Source of the DNA: Lachnospiraceae bacterium | GTDB lineage: Bacteria; Bacillota; Clostridia; Lachnospirales; Lachnospiraceae | DNA: 64,000 nt | Assembly (NCBI GenBank): GCA_910575555.1 | Contig: CAJTFX010000001.1 | Coordinates: 248,001-312,000 of the forward strand | Direction: 5' to 3' | Part shown: positions 33,350 through 41,679 of the stretch, in pieces | Position numbering within the stretch: position 1 is the first letter of the stretch | Layout: each line of letters starts with the position of its first letter | The notes under the pieces: model-generated | What the model was told of the DNA's origin: nothing | Databases searched by the model: none | What the model saw: only the letters and a program-made list of their open reading frames with translations | Position numbers and translations under genes: made by a program

Positions 33350-34573
33350 TTAAACTGCAAATCCTTCAGCAACTGCTGAATTGATGCTGTCTGTTTCTAT
33401 TTTATCCCGCACCAGGCGGATTCCCTCCTTCTGGGAATAAAACAGGACTTTTGGCAAATCCCTGCTGAGAAAAAGGCTGATCCCCTCTGTTACAGAGTAG
33501 GCGCCCGTTCGCTCAAACACCAGTACGTCTCCCACCTTCCCGTCAGTCAGGGGATACTGTTTCACAATCACATCCGCCGTGGTGCACAAAGAGCCGCAGA
33601 GGTTCCATTTTTCTTCCCCTTTCGCCGGCGCACATTCCTGCGCCGCTTTATGTTCACAGGAAATATGCTGAACAAAAGGAAGCTTCATGGCCATCGTCTG
33701 TCCGAAATAATTTAACTGATGGATTCCTCCGTCCACAATACCGTAAATCTGTCCGCCGTTTTCCTTCCGATCCACAATTCTGGTCAGGTAGCTTCCGCAT
33801 TCCGCCGCCAGAAACCTTCCCATTTCCAATGTGATTTTCCCGGCAAAATCCATCCGGCCAATCAATGCTGTCAGCTCCTCCAGAAGTTCTTCTAAATGCT
33901 CCTCCTGCTCCGACTGAAAATAAGGCACAAAAAGCCCCGGCCCGTATTCCAGTTCTGAAACTGCCACGCCCAGTTCTTCCTGCACTTCCCTGCAAAACGC
34001 GTCCAGCATCTGAAGCTCTTTCTCCAGTACAGACAGCTTCTTTTTCTGGGTGCCGGAATAATACTGAATGCCCTGCAGGGAAAGCTCCGGATATAAATCC
34101 TGTTCCCGGAATATCTGTCTGGCCAGTTCATAATCAACGCCGAACTGATTGCCGCTTGTAATGCGTACCAGAAGCTTCAGCTTCACTTTTGCCTCCCTGG
34201 CGCACTCTGACAAAAGCCGGAAATGCTGCATGGATTCCACTGTGAATATTCCCCTGCCCTGGTTCTCTTCTATCATCCGGAATATATCTTTCCGTTCTTT
34301 GTTCACGCCGGAAATAACCAGCCGTTCCATGGGAAGTCCCTCTTTCTCACAAATCCGGAATTCTCCCGGCGAACACACCTCAAACCGCTCCACTAAAGGC
34401 TCCAACGCCCCTGTCAGAAAGGGATTGGCTTTCATGGCGTAGCATAAATCAATGCCTGATTTTTTCAGGCAGGCTGAAATCCGCTGCACCCGCCGGGTGA
34501 GGGCATCCAAATCAAACACATAGGCCGGGGTCTGATATTCTTTCAGGATCAATTCTAACTCCTGCTGTTTCAT
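33350..34573 (-). CDS. Fold-III PLP decarboxylase, likely acting on a carrier-bound amino acid
   Basis: This 407-residue enzyme has the alanine-racemase/LysA fold. The PLP lysine is Lys48 in YAMKANPF. LEMGRFLAAECGSYLTRIV replaces the EPGR segment, and Cys330 lies in CGSLCTTADVI. Diaminopimelate decarboxylases usually read GPxCESxD here; the Glu-Ser after the Cys is Thr-Thr in this protein. The C-terminal RTGAYSVTEG then SLFLSRDLP resembles BtrK and exosortase-associated decarboxylases, which act on amino acids tethered to an ACP. The gene overlaps the ligase gene by ATGA and precedes the ACP gene by 27 bp. That context favours decarboxylation of an ACP-bound amino acid over lysine synthesis. 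The substrate is not known. Confidence 0.8.
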   Translation of the reverse strand: MKQQELELILKEYQTPAYVFDLDALTRRVQRISACLKKSGIDLCYAMKANPFLTGALEPLVERFEVCSPGEFRICEKEGLPMERLVISGVNKERKDIFRMIEENQGRGIFTVESMQHFRLLSECAREAKVKLKLLVRITSGNQFGVDYELARQIFREQDLYPELSLQGIQYYSGTQKKKLSVLEKELQMLDAFCREVQEELGVAVSELEYGPGLFVPYFQSEQEEHLEELLEELTALIGRMDFAGKITLEMGRFLAAECGSYLTRIVDRKENGGQIYGIVDGGIHQLNYFGQTMAMKLPFVQHISCEHKAAQECAPAKGEEKWNLCGSLCTTADVIVKQYPLTDGKVGDVLVFERTGAYSVTEGISLFLSRDLPKVLFYSQKEGIRLVRDKIETDSINSAVAEGFAV

Positions 34574-36105
34574 GGCTGTTCCTCCTGATAAGATTTTTTC
34601 AGGGCTGCCCGGTCAATTTTACCGTTTTTGGTTACCGGCAGTCTCTCTGTCCGGCAGAACACATTGGGGATCATAAAAGCCGGAATCAGTTCCCGCAGCT
34701 TTTTAACAATGGCTCTCTTTTCCGCCGCGCCCTCATAAAAAGCAACGATTTTGCCGGAAATTTCATCATAGACGCAGCAGATGCGGCTGACATGCTCCGC
34801 CTGTTCCATGGCTTTCTCAATTTCACCCAGTTCAATCCGGTGCCCCATATGCTTAATCTGAAAATCCTTGCGGGTAGCGTAACACAGTTCTCCCTGTTCA
34901 TTGTAATATCCCAAATCTCCGGTGCGGTAAATGGTCTCTGAATACTGATGGTTCAGAGGATTCTGCACAAACGCTTTCTCTGTCTGCTCCCGGTTGTTAT
35001 AATAGCCCAGGGAAAGAGCTGTGCCGCCGACACAGATTTCTCCCCGAAGCCCCGGCTCCGTCAGAAGCCTGTCCGCTTCATCTAAAAGGAACACCTTTTC
35101 ATTCTGAAAGGGACTGCCAATGGGAATGGTCTCTCCCGGCTCAAATTCCCGGTCAATCACATAATACGTACAGTTGCAGGTGATTTCTGTGGGGCCGTAG
35201 AGATTCACATACATGGCCTCCGGCAAAAACTGCCGCCAGATATTCAGATGATGCACCGGCATTACTTCCCCGCTGAACAGCACCTTGTTCACCGCCTTCG
35301 GCACACGGTAAGAAAATCCTTTTAATTCACTTACCATACACAGGGCAGACACGGCCCAAATCAGCGCAGTCACGTTTTTTTCACATAAAAAATCCAACAG
35401 CTGCGTGGGAAAAGAAAACATCCGTTTGGGGATAATCTGCACGCTGGCTCCGGTTTTTAAAGCGCTGTATATGTCCTTGACGGAAACATCAAAGTCGAAG
35501 GGCGCCTGATTTCCAATCACATCCTGCTCTGTAATGCCGAAATTCCCGGTAAAATAATTGATAAAATCTATCACTGAGCGATGGCTGACCACCACTCCCT
35601 TGGGAATTCCGGTAGAGCCGGAAGTGAATATTCCATACAATGGCGCTGTATCCGTCATCTTCTTTCGGATTTCCTGTAAAATCTCTGCATCTTCCGGTTC
35701 TTTCTCTAACTCTTCACCATCCAGAATCTGAAATCCCCGTCCCGCGTCTCCCGCCTGTTCCAATTTTTCCCTTTCTTTTCCCGGTTCCCCGTCTGCAAGG
35801 ACAAGGGGCTGTTCCAGGGTATCCAAAATCTGCCGGATGCGCGGCAAAGGCTGCTTTTTATCCAGCATTACATAAAAACAGCCGGCATATACAATTCCCA
35901 GAAAAGCCGCAACGGCATTTACGCTTTTTTCCATCCAAACTGCAACCGGCTTTCCCGGTTCTGTCCTGCCTGCAAGGGCGCTTCCGATCCTTCTGGCTCT
36001 TTCCTGCAGTTCTTTAAAGGTGCAGGAATTGTTCTCATCTGCAAACGCTTCTTTCTCCGGGTATTTCCCGGCAGTTTCTTCTAAATATTCTAATACATTT
36101 GTCAT
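34570..36105 (-). CDS. Amino-acid adenylating ligase (DltA-like)
   Basis: This 511-residue ANL-superfamily enzyme should activate an amino acid with ATP and load it on the carrier protein. Core motifs are GIFTSGSTGIPKGVVVSHRS (P-loop, near residue 157), NLYGPTEITCNCTYY near 315, YRTGDLGY near 390, and GHRIELGEIEKAM near 418. The C-terminal lysine is in VTKNGKIDRAAL. It resembles D-alanine-carrier ligases and NRPS adenylation domains; the selectivity pocket cannot be read reliably by eye. It starts 11 bp after the J-domain gene, with only a weak GGCGGT site. Confidence 0.85.
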   Translation of the reverse strand: MTNVLEYLEETAGKYPEKEAFADENNSCTFKELQERARRIGSALAGRTEPGKPVAVWMEKSVNAVAAFLGIVYAGCFYVMLDKKQPLPRIRQILDTLEQPLVLADGEPGKEREKLEQAGDAGRGFQILDGEELEKEPEDAEILQEIRKKMTDTAPLYGIFTSGSTGIPKGVVVSHRSVIDFINYFTGNFGITEQDVIGNQAPFDFDVSVKDIYSALKTGASVQIIPKRMFSFPTQLLDFLCEKNVTALIWAVSALCMVSELKGFSYRVPKAVNKVLFSGEVMPVHHLNIWRQFLPEAMYVNLYGPTEITCNCTYYVIDREFEPGETIPIGSPFQNEKVFLLDEADRLLTEPGLRGEICVGGTALSLGYYNNREQTEKAFVQNPLNHQYSETIYRTGDLGYYNEQGELCYATRKDFQIKHMGHRIELGEIEKAMEQAEHVSRICCVYDEISGKIVAFYEGAAEKRAIVKKLRELIPAFMIPNVFCRTERLPVTKNGKIDRAALKKSYQEEQP

Positions 36106-36116
36106 ATTGCTACCGC

Positions 36117-36608
36117 CTATGCTGAAAACTGTTTCTTTAACATATCATACGTTCGATTAATCATCTGAAGGGTTCCCGTATCCCCTGAAAGGTTATCGGG
36201 ATGATAAATTTTAATCAGTTCCTTATAACGTTTCTTCAAGGCAAGCTCACTGTCCACACCGGAAAAAAACATATCCGCATTTTCTCCGGAGCCTGTAACG
36301 GTGTAAGAACGGCCCCTGTCCTTCCTCTGGTAATACCGCTCTTTCTCTTTGGCTGTCTCCTGCTTCTCCCGGGCCAAGTTCTGCAGCTCTTCTTCTAATA
36401 TCTTCCATTTCATCTGGAACAAACGCTTCTCCTCTGTGAGACGCTTTTCTTCCATCTTTTTGCGAAAATAGAAATCCTTCTTCTCCAGTTCAAAATTCCG
36501 TCGTTCTTCTTCTAATTTTCTCTGTTCTTTTCTCAAATTATTTCTCTGCTCTTCTTCTGTAACTGGTTTCGGAATCCACTCCATTACAGTTTCTTCCGGC
36601 TGACTCAT
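36117..36608 (-). CDS. Coiled-coil protein with C-terminal J-domain
   Basis: This 163-residue cytoplasmic protein has a long charged helix (about residues 20-105, rich in Glu, Lys and Arg), then a J-like domain. LALKKRYKELIKIYHPDNLSG carries the HPD motif needed to stimulate Hsp70 (DnaK). The function here is unknown. It is the promoter-proximal gene of the Dlt-like set and may only share the transcript. The ATG at 36608 has GGAGGCGGCGCA upstream; an in-frame start 11 codons earlier has a poorer site. Confidence 0.75.
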   Translation of the reverse strand: MSQPEETVMEWIPKPVTEEEQRNNLRKEQRKLEEERRNFELEKKDFYFRKKMEEKRLTEEKRLFQMKWKILEEELQNLAREKQETAKEKERYYQRKDRGRSYTVTGSGENADMFFSGVDSELALKKRYKELIKIYHPDNLSGDTGTLQMINRTYDMLKKQFSA

Positions 36609-36647
36609 TGCGCCGCCTCCTCTTTCTGTAATTCTCTTCAACGACTT

Positions 36648-36676
36648 ATTATACCCGATCTTATTTTAAATAGCAA
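36648..36676 (-). promoter_or_regulatory. Promoter of the J-domain / Dlt-like operon
   Basis: On the minus strand TTGCTA (36671-36676), a 17-bp spacer and a perfect TATAAT (36648-36653) lie 40 bp upstream of the first gene. Gaps in the following six genes are short or overlapping. Confidence 0.75.
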
Positions 36677-36701
36677 TGGAAAATCAGGCCGCATATAAGA
36701 T

Positions 36702-36760
36702 AAAAAAAGGATATTTCCACAAAATACTGCCAATTTATATCCGTGGAAACATCCTTTTTA
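36702..36760 (-). terminator. Terminator of the coat-protein genes
   Basis: On the minus strand a 17-bp stem with one mismatch (AAAAAGGATGTTTCCAC and its partner) encloses a 22-nt loop and ends in a T-run. It lies about 100 bp past the stop at 36858. Confidence 0.75.
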
Positions 36761-36857
36761 AAAATTTTTAAGAATTTCTTGATTTCTTCCTTACCTATAG
36801 CATACGCAAACTTTTTTGAACGAAAGATATTTCAAAAACACTTGTATACATTGATCC

Positions 36858-37130
36858 TTAAAAGCTCTGCATGCACTGTCCAAACTTCTGTTTTGCCTCG
36901 TCTACCTTCTGCAGCTCTGCAGAGGGTGTCGGATAATATCCTCTGTCGTGCATCATGGTAAAGACTTCATTCTGGATATTGTGTTCTTTTTCCAGACAAT
37001 CCAGAATCGCATTTCTTACATTGTCATGGACACATTCATTGGAAAATGTGTTATACAATGTGGTTGCTGTTTTTTCTGCGGTCAGCGCATCCGCAAACAT
37101 CTCTTTTTCTGAATAAAATGACTGCTGCAT
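36858..37130 (-). CDS. CotF-family spore coat protein
   Basis: This 90-residue helical protein matches the CotF/ferritin-like coat family: SEKEMFADALTAEKTATTLY near residue 7, LEKEHNIQNEVFTMMHDRGYY near 46, and an Ala/Lys-rich end. It is probably made in the mother cell and placed on the spore. It follows another small helical gene by 52 bp on the same strand. The catalytic or metal role of ferritin-like relatives is not evident. Confidence 0.85.
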   Translation of the reverse strand: MQQSFYSEKEMFADALTAEKTATTLYNTFSNECVHDNVRNAILDCLEKEHNIQNEVFTMMHDRGYYPTPSAELQKVDEAKQKFGQCMQSF

Positions 37131-37182
37131 AATTTCCTCCTGATTTCACCTGTGATTTTCCTTGAAATTCAAATTAAAAAGG

Positions 37183-37368
37183 TTAGCTTAACTGGGAGTA
37201 AAGGGAACGGAAATGCTCTTTGTGCTCGTTGGAAATCTCAGTGAATTTCGCTTTCATTTCCGCATCGCCGCAATTATCCGCCAACACCTGGAACTTCTTA
37301 ATCAGCAGCTCCTCACCGGAAAGCAAATCGTTTAAAGCAGACAGTTCTTTTTCTGATATCTGGTTCAT
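37183..37368 (-). CDS. Small ferritin-like/CotF-related protein
   Basis: This 61-residue protein looks like a two-helix hairpin (LNDLLSGEELLIKKFQVLAD, then MKAKFTEISNEHKEHFRSLY). The pattern of a small partner gene before CotF-like genes is common in clostridia. The ATG has AAAGGAG. It is probably co-expressed with the coat gene 52 bp downstream. The function beyond a coat role is not known. Confidence 0.75.
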   Translation of the reverse strand: MNQISEKELSALNDLLSGEELLIKKFQVLADNCGDAEMKAKFTEISNEHKEHFRSLYSQLS

Positions 37369-37481
37369 GGGAATCTCCTTTCACTTGTCTGTATCAGGCC
37401 CTTTAAATGCCTGTCAAGATTATCTTTCCGATTTTTAAGAAAAATATGCATGTCCGTGTCTCAGAAACGTCGGACCGGGTT

Positions 37482-37685
37482 TCAGATTTTGGGCACTATA
37501 ATGGAAAAATTTTCAAAAATTCCGGAAATCACTTCCTCTTCAAACGAATATTCCTCCATGGTAATATGTTCAAAATTATAGACCATTTTTTCCCTGATTA
37601 CCAGAGGGAAACCCCCAAATCCATATATTACTCCGTCGATATTCAACCGCCGGAGTAATACCGATTCAGAAAAGAATTTCTGCAT
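37482..37685 (-). CDS. Hypothetical 67-residue protein
   Basis: I do not recognise this frame. It starts MQKFFSESVLLRRLNIDGV and ends with a Phe/Ile/Glu-rich segment. The ribosome site is weak (GAATGGAAC). The frame continues upstream into the end of the XRE regulator gene, where only a TTG start exists. It could be a small gene or the decayed end of one. Confidence 0.3.
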   Translation of the reverse strand: MQKFFSESVLLRRLNIDGVIYGFGGFPLVIREKMVYNFEHITMEEYSFEEEVISGIFENFSIIVPKI

Positions 37686-37708
37686 GTTCCATTCAGGTTC
37701 AAATACTT

Positions 37709-38761
37709 TTATCGGAGAAGCATCAAAAGCGTTAACGCAAATGCCGCTGCCGTACTGATCCAAAATGCCGCTCCCGGCCGGTAACTTCCTGTTTGGGCCA
37801 GCTTCTTTTTCACCCTGTGCTGTTCATAGAACAATTCGGTCACTGTCACCAGAAGAAACAGAAACATCCAACCCAGATATCCGATTGCCTGAGGCGAGTT
37901 ATTTTTGATATTGAAACACAGGAACTTCGTAAAAGTTGCGCCTATAAAAATCAAAACCCAGGCTGCAAACCAAATATCAGACAGAAATCCCGCTTTTGCT
38001 GCATTCCTGTCTTTTTCTTTTATCAGGATTTTGTCCAGGCTGCGGTAATTATACAACAAAAGCGCAGTGATCAGATCACAGCAATAGCCAAAAATTAAGA
38101 CACAATAAACTATATCCGACCGGCCGCTTTCCCAGAATGCGCCGAAGGCATACAGCAGTATGGTTCCAAAGGAAATACAGGCTACATGACAGTCCATCTG
38201 AACCAGAACCTTTTTCACCTCCTTGTGGTTATATTCCACTTGACTGTTATAACCTGCAAGAGCGGAAAAATTTCCAGTCTTGACTGCGCTGGAAAAATAC
38301 AAATGCAGAAACAACTGGATAAAAATCCCGATTATGATCATAAGCACTATGGTTTCCACATACAGATGCCCGGTGACTTTGCCTGCCAGAAGATAACAGA
38401 ATATCGCAAGTCCCGTTGCCGCTGCAAGTCTCCCCGGCGCTTTGGGCATTGTGACCTCCGGCTCTTTCGTCCCTTCCACAAATTCATCCAATGTCACTTC
38501 AAAATAAGCCGCTATCCGCTGCAGCATATATATGTCCGGCAGTGTTTTCTCCCGTTCCCAGTTGGAAACTGCCTGCCGGGTGACAGACAGTTCTTCTGCC
38601 AGTTCTGACTGGGTAACCTGACGCTGTTCCCGGAATTTCCTGATTTTCCTTCCCAGGCTTTGTTCAGAATCCGGACACTGATTCCTGTTATGTTCCAGAA
38701 CTTCCCCGCCCTTTCTTACATCCTTTTCCTGATTTGGATTAATATTATTCTGCTGATTCAT
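37709..38761 (-). CDS. Membrane-bound XRE-family regulator
   Basis: This 350-residue protein carries a helix-turn-helix (QVTQSELAEELSVTRQAVSN, about residues 52-71, then WEREKTLPDIYMLQRIAAYF) joined to a C-terminal region with seven or so hydrophobic segments (from about residue 115 to the end). DNA binding would take place at the membrane, with the helices sensing an unknown signal. It is divergent from the MATE exporter gene with about 300 bp between them, so it may regulate the exporter. The ATG has GGAGGGATTGC upstream. Confidence 0.85.
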   Translation of the reverse strand: MNQQNNINPNQEKDVRKGGEVLEHNRNQCPDSEQSLGRKIRKFREQRQVTQSELAEELSVTRQAVSNWEREKTLPDIYMLQRIAAYFEVTLDEFVEGTKEPEVTMPKAPGRLAAATGLAIFCYLLAGKVTGHLYVETIVLMIIIGIFIQLFLHLYFSSAVKTGNFSALAGYNSQVEYNHKEVKKVLVQMDCHVACISFGTILLYAFGAFWESGRSDIVYCVLIFGYCCDLITALLLYNYRSLDKILIKEKDRNAAKAGFLSDIWFAAWVLIFIGATFTKFLCFNIKNNSPQAIGYLGWMFLFLLVTVTELFYEQHRVKKKLAQTGSYRPGAAFWISTAAAFALTLLMLLR

Positions 38762-39064
38762 GCAATCCCTCCTTTTGCCTGTAACAGTTTCGTCTTTTGT
38801 GAATAAACCATACAGACTCCTGCAAAACTGATCCCGGCACGTTTTGTTTCTGTTATCCTATCATTTTTTCCCGAATTGCGCCAGCAATCATTTGTTGCAT
38901 GCCTGAATTCGGCGGATTTTCCTGAAAAAAATGTTTCAGTCTCACAGATGGAAATTGTCTTGAACTTCATATTTTGTAAAATAATTTGACAAAAACAGAA
39001 TTTCAGGCTAAAATCTAACAGATAATTCCATTTACATTAATATAGAAAGAAGGTAATGATACAA
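38762..39064. other. Divergent intergenic region between XRE regulator and MATE genes
   Basis: This 303-bp gap holds the MATE promoter at 38986-39014. The side facing the regulator gene shows no clear promoter. No RNA gene or repeat was recognised. Confidence 0.5.
38986..39014 (+). promoter_or_regulatory. Promoter of the MATE exporter gene
   Basis: TTGACA (38986-38991), a 17-bp spacer and TAAAAT (39009-39014) end about 50 bp before the start codon. Confidence 0.8.
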
Positions 39065-40420
39065 ATGAACGAAAATCCTCTAGGATACGAAAAAATACCA
39101 GTTCTTTTAAGGAAGTTTGCCATCCCCTCCATCATCGCCATGGTTGTCAGCTCCCTGTACAATATCGTGGATCAGATTTTCATTGGACAGGGTGTGGGAT
39201 ACCTTGGAAACGCAGCAACCAATGTGGCATTTCCAATTACGACCATCTGCCTTGCCGCCGCGCTTTTAGTGGGAGTTGGCGGCGCAGCCAAATTTTCTCT
39301 GGAGCTGGGAGCCGGAAATATGAAAGAAGCCCAGCAGTGCATTGGAAATATGTTCTGGATGGCCGCTGCCTTCGGACTTATCATCTGCGCTGTTACAGAG
39401 ATTTTCATTACTCCTCTGCTGTATGCTTTCGGCGCGACAGAAACGGTTCTGCCTTATGCGCACAGTTATGTGCAGATTATCGGCCTGGGAGTCCCCTTTT
39501 TGCTTCTCACCAATGTTTTGAGCAACATCATCCGGGCAGACGGAAGCCCTAAATATTCTATGGCCTGCATGGTAATCGGAGCGGCGGTCAACACTGTTTT
39601 AGATCCCATTTTTATTTTTGGCTTTCAAATGGGAGTTGCCGGCGCAGCCTGGGCCACCACCATTTCCCAGGTGATATCTTTTCTGGTGGCTTTCCGATAT
39701 CTGTTCCACTTTCAAACCGTCAAACTGGGCAAAGATTTTTTCCGTCTCTCTCCTGTGAAATGCGTGGAAATCGCATCTCTGGGCATCAGCAACAGTTTAA
39801 ACCAGCTGGCTCTTACGCTGCTGCAGATTGTGCTGAACAATTCTCTGACCCACTACGGCGGACTCTCTGTCTACGGCTCGGACATTCCTCTGTCCGGCGC
39901 AGGCATTGTGATGAAGGTCAATTCCATCGTGATTGGAGTATTTGTGGGACTGGCCCAGGGTTCTCAGCCGATTCTGGGATTTAATTACGGAGCAAAACAG
40001 TACAGCCGGGTAAAAGCCCTTTACAAACTGGAAATCCAATGTTCCTTTGTAATGTCCACTCTGGCTTTCCTCGCCTTCCAGCTGTTTCCTCAGGCAATTA
40101 TTTCTCTGTTCGGCTCCGGAGAAGGACTGTACATGGAATTTACCGTCCGTTTTATGCGGATATTCCTGATGATGGTTGTCATTAATAACGTTCAGATGCT
40201 TTCTGCCAGCTTCTTTTCCGCCATCGGAAAGCCCATGAAAGGCGTACTGCTGTCGCTCTCCAGGCAGGTATTATTGCTGATTCCCCTTATTCTGATTTTG
40301 CCGTTGTTCTGGGGATTAGACGGAATTTTGTATTCTGCTCCTGTAGCTGACGTACTTGCATTTTTCTTAAGCATCGCTGTGGTGCAAAAAGAATTTCGGA
40401 ACATGGAAAAGCTTTCATAA
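39065..40420 (+). CDS. MATE-family multidrug/sodium antiporter
   Basis: This 451-residue polytopic exporter uses a cation gradient to expel small molecules. The start MNENPLGYEKIPVLLRKFAI then PSIIAMVVSSLYNIVDQIFI is typical of the clostridial NorM/DinF-like branch. Twelve helices arranged as two related halves are apparent. NIIRADGSPKYSM near residue 160 and GLAQGSQPILGFNYGAK near 300 are family marks. I use the ATG at 39065, 11 nt after GAAGG, because the ATG at 39056 is only 2 nt from it. Confidence 0.93.
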   Translation: MNENPLGYEKIPVLLRKFAIPSIIAMVVSSLYNIVDQIFIGQGVGYLGNAATNVAFPITTICLAAALLVGVGGAAKFSLELGAGNMKEAQQCIGNMFWMAAAFGLIICAVTEIFITPLLYAFGATETVLPYAHSYVQIIGLGVPFLLLTNVLSNIIRADGSPKYSMACMVIGAAVNTVLDPIFIFGFQMGVAGAAWATTISQVISFLVAFRYLFHFQTVKLGKDFFRLSPVKCVEIASLGISNSLNQLALTLLQIVLNNSLTHYGGLSVYGSDIPLSGAGIVMKVNSIVIGVFVGLAQGSQPILGFNYGAKQYSRVKALYKLEIQCSFVMSTLAFLAFQLFPQAIISLFGSGEGLYMEFTVRFMRIFLMMVVINNVQMLSASFFSAIGKPMKGVLLSLSRQVLLLIPLILILPLFWGLDGILYSAPVADVLAFFLSIAVVQKEFRNMEKLS

Positions 40421-40501
40421 TATTTAACTGCGAAGCAATAGCTGCCGGTAGATGAAATTTTCAGACAATGGATTGCTGTGATACTAAATGAACACAATAG
40501 A

Positions 40502-40530
40502 TTGCCGGAAAATCATTTCCCGGCAGTTTC
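40502..40530 (+). terminator. Probable terminator between convergent MATE and AraC genes
   Basis: A stem TTGCCGGAA/TTCCCGGCA with a short loop is followed by GTTTCTTT. The T-run is imperfect. Confidence 0.5.
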
Positions 40531-40579
40531 TTTAAGATACTGTCTGCGAAGTGTATGTTCAAGTTATACCATCCCCTTT

Positions 40580-41434
40580 TTATTCCCTTGCTTCTTTTCT
40601 GTACTGATTCGGAGTAAAGCCGAACGCCGACTTAAATTCCCTGATGAAATAATTTGCATCCTCATAGCCGCTTTGATAAGCAATGTCATTAATATTATCA
40701 TTGCTTACCAGCAAAGCTCTGGCCGCCGCAGTAAGGCGAATTTCCCTTACATATTCCATAGGTGTTTTCCCCATATTGATCTTAAACAGACTGCTGAATC
40801 TCTGTTTGCTAAGCTCCGCCATTTCCGCCATTTTCTGGGGCGTGTATTTTTCCTCAGGATGAAGCACGATGTAATCCGCCACCATTTGAATTCTCGGATC
40901 GATCTGCTCCTTCTTCTTTATCTCCTTATGCTGAAGCTCTTTTGTTTCCTTCTGTTCCAAAAAGTTCCCCTGTCCTGCACGTTCCATACTCCCGCGCATC
41001 GCCAGTGAACCAATCAGCAGATCCAGATATCCTCTTACAAAGCACTTTTTCACTGCAGATTCTTTTTTGACCCATTGATAGATTTCCTTGAAATACATGT
41101 CCTCTCCCTGATTTTCCTGTACTCTTGGAATTCCATAATATTCTTTCAGCACATCTTCCCCTTCATAAAATACAGATGTTGTAAACCGGATGCTGTAAAA
41201 CTCAAAGGATTCACTGAGAACATGACAGGACATCCTGCAACCCGAAGGAATATAGACGATTTGGTTCTCTTCCACAGTCACCACTTCATCGTCAATGCAG
41301 AACACTGCTTTTCCCTTTGACACGTATCTGAAAATATTATAGGGAATATAAGTCTCCGGATACACCCAGGTCTTTCCCATGGAATAAAATTCTATATATA
41401 AAAATGTGAAACGTATATTATCTACCACTGACAT
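40580..41434 (-). CDS. AraC-family transcriptional regulator
   Basis: This 284-residue regulator has an N-terminal cupin-like sensing half (YIPYNIFRYVSKGKAVF, then IVYIPSGCRMSCHV) and two C-terminal helix-turn-helix motifs (YTPQKMAEMAELSKQRFSSL and INDIAYQSGYEDANYFIREF), ending with the family signature GFTPNQYRK. The effector is likely a sugar or another small molecule but is not known. The ATG at 41434 has AAGGAG; a longer in-frame start lacks a site. No operon partner is adjacent. Confidence 0.9.
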   Translation of the reverse strand: MSVVDNIRFTFLYIEFYSMGKTWVYPETYIPYNIFRYVSKGKAVFCIDDEVVTVEENQIVYIPSGCRMSCHVLSESFEFYSIRFTTSVFYEGEDVLKEYYGIPRVQENQGEDMYFKEIYQWVKKESAVKKCFVRGYLDLLIGSLAMRGSMERAGQGNFLEQKETKELQHKEIKKKEQIDPRIQMVADYIVLHPEEKYTPQKMAEMAELSKQRFSSLFKINMGKTPMEYVREIRLTAAARALLVSNDNINDIAYQSGYEDANYFIREFKSAFGFTPNQYRKEARE

Positions 41435-41679
41435 TGCATCTTCTCCTTTCTCCTTCTGATTTCTATTATAAAAAAGAAACCCCTTTCCCGATACGGAATA
41501 CACGCTCATAAATAGCACTACACTCTTATTTTATTTCTTTTTTTGCTACTTTGCAACCTCCATCTTTCTGTTTAAAAGTTTCATAAGACGCACTTTCCTG
41601 TGAAACAAGAAAGTATCCCATAGACTTTTCCCGTTCCATATGATATACTAATCGAAACTACAATGAAAGGAGGAGTTGC

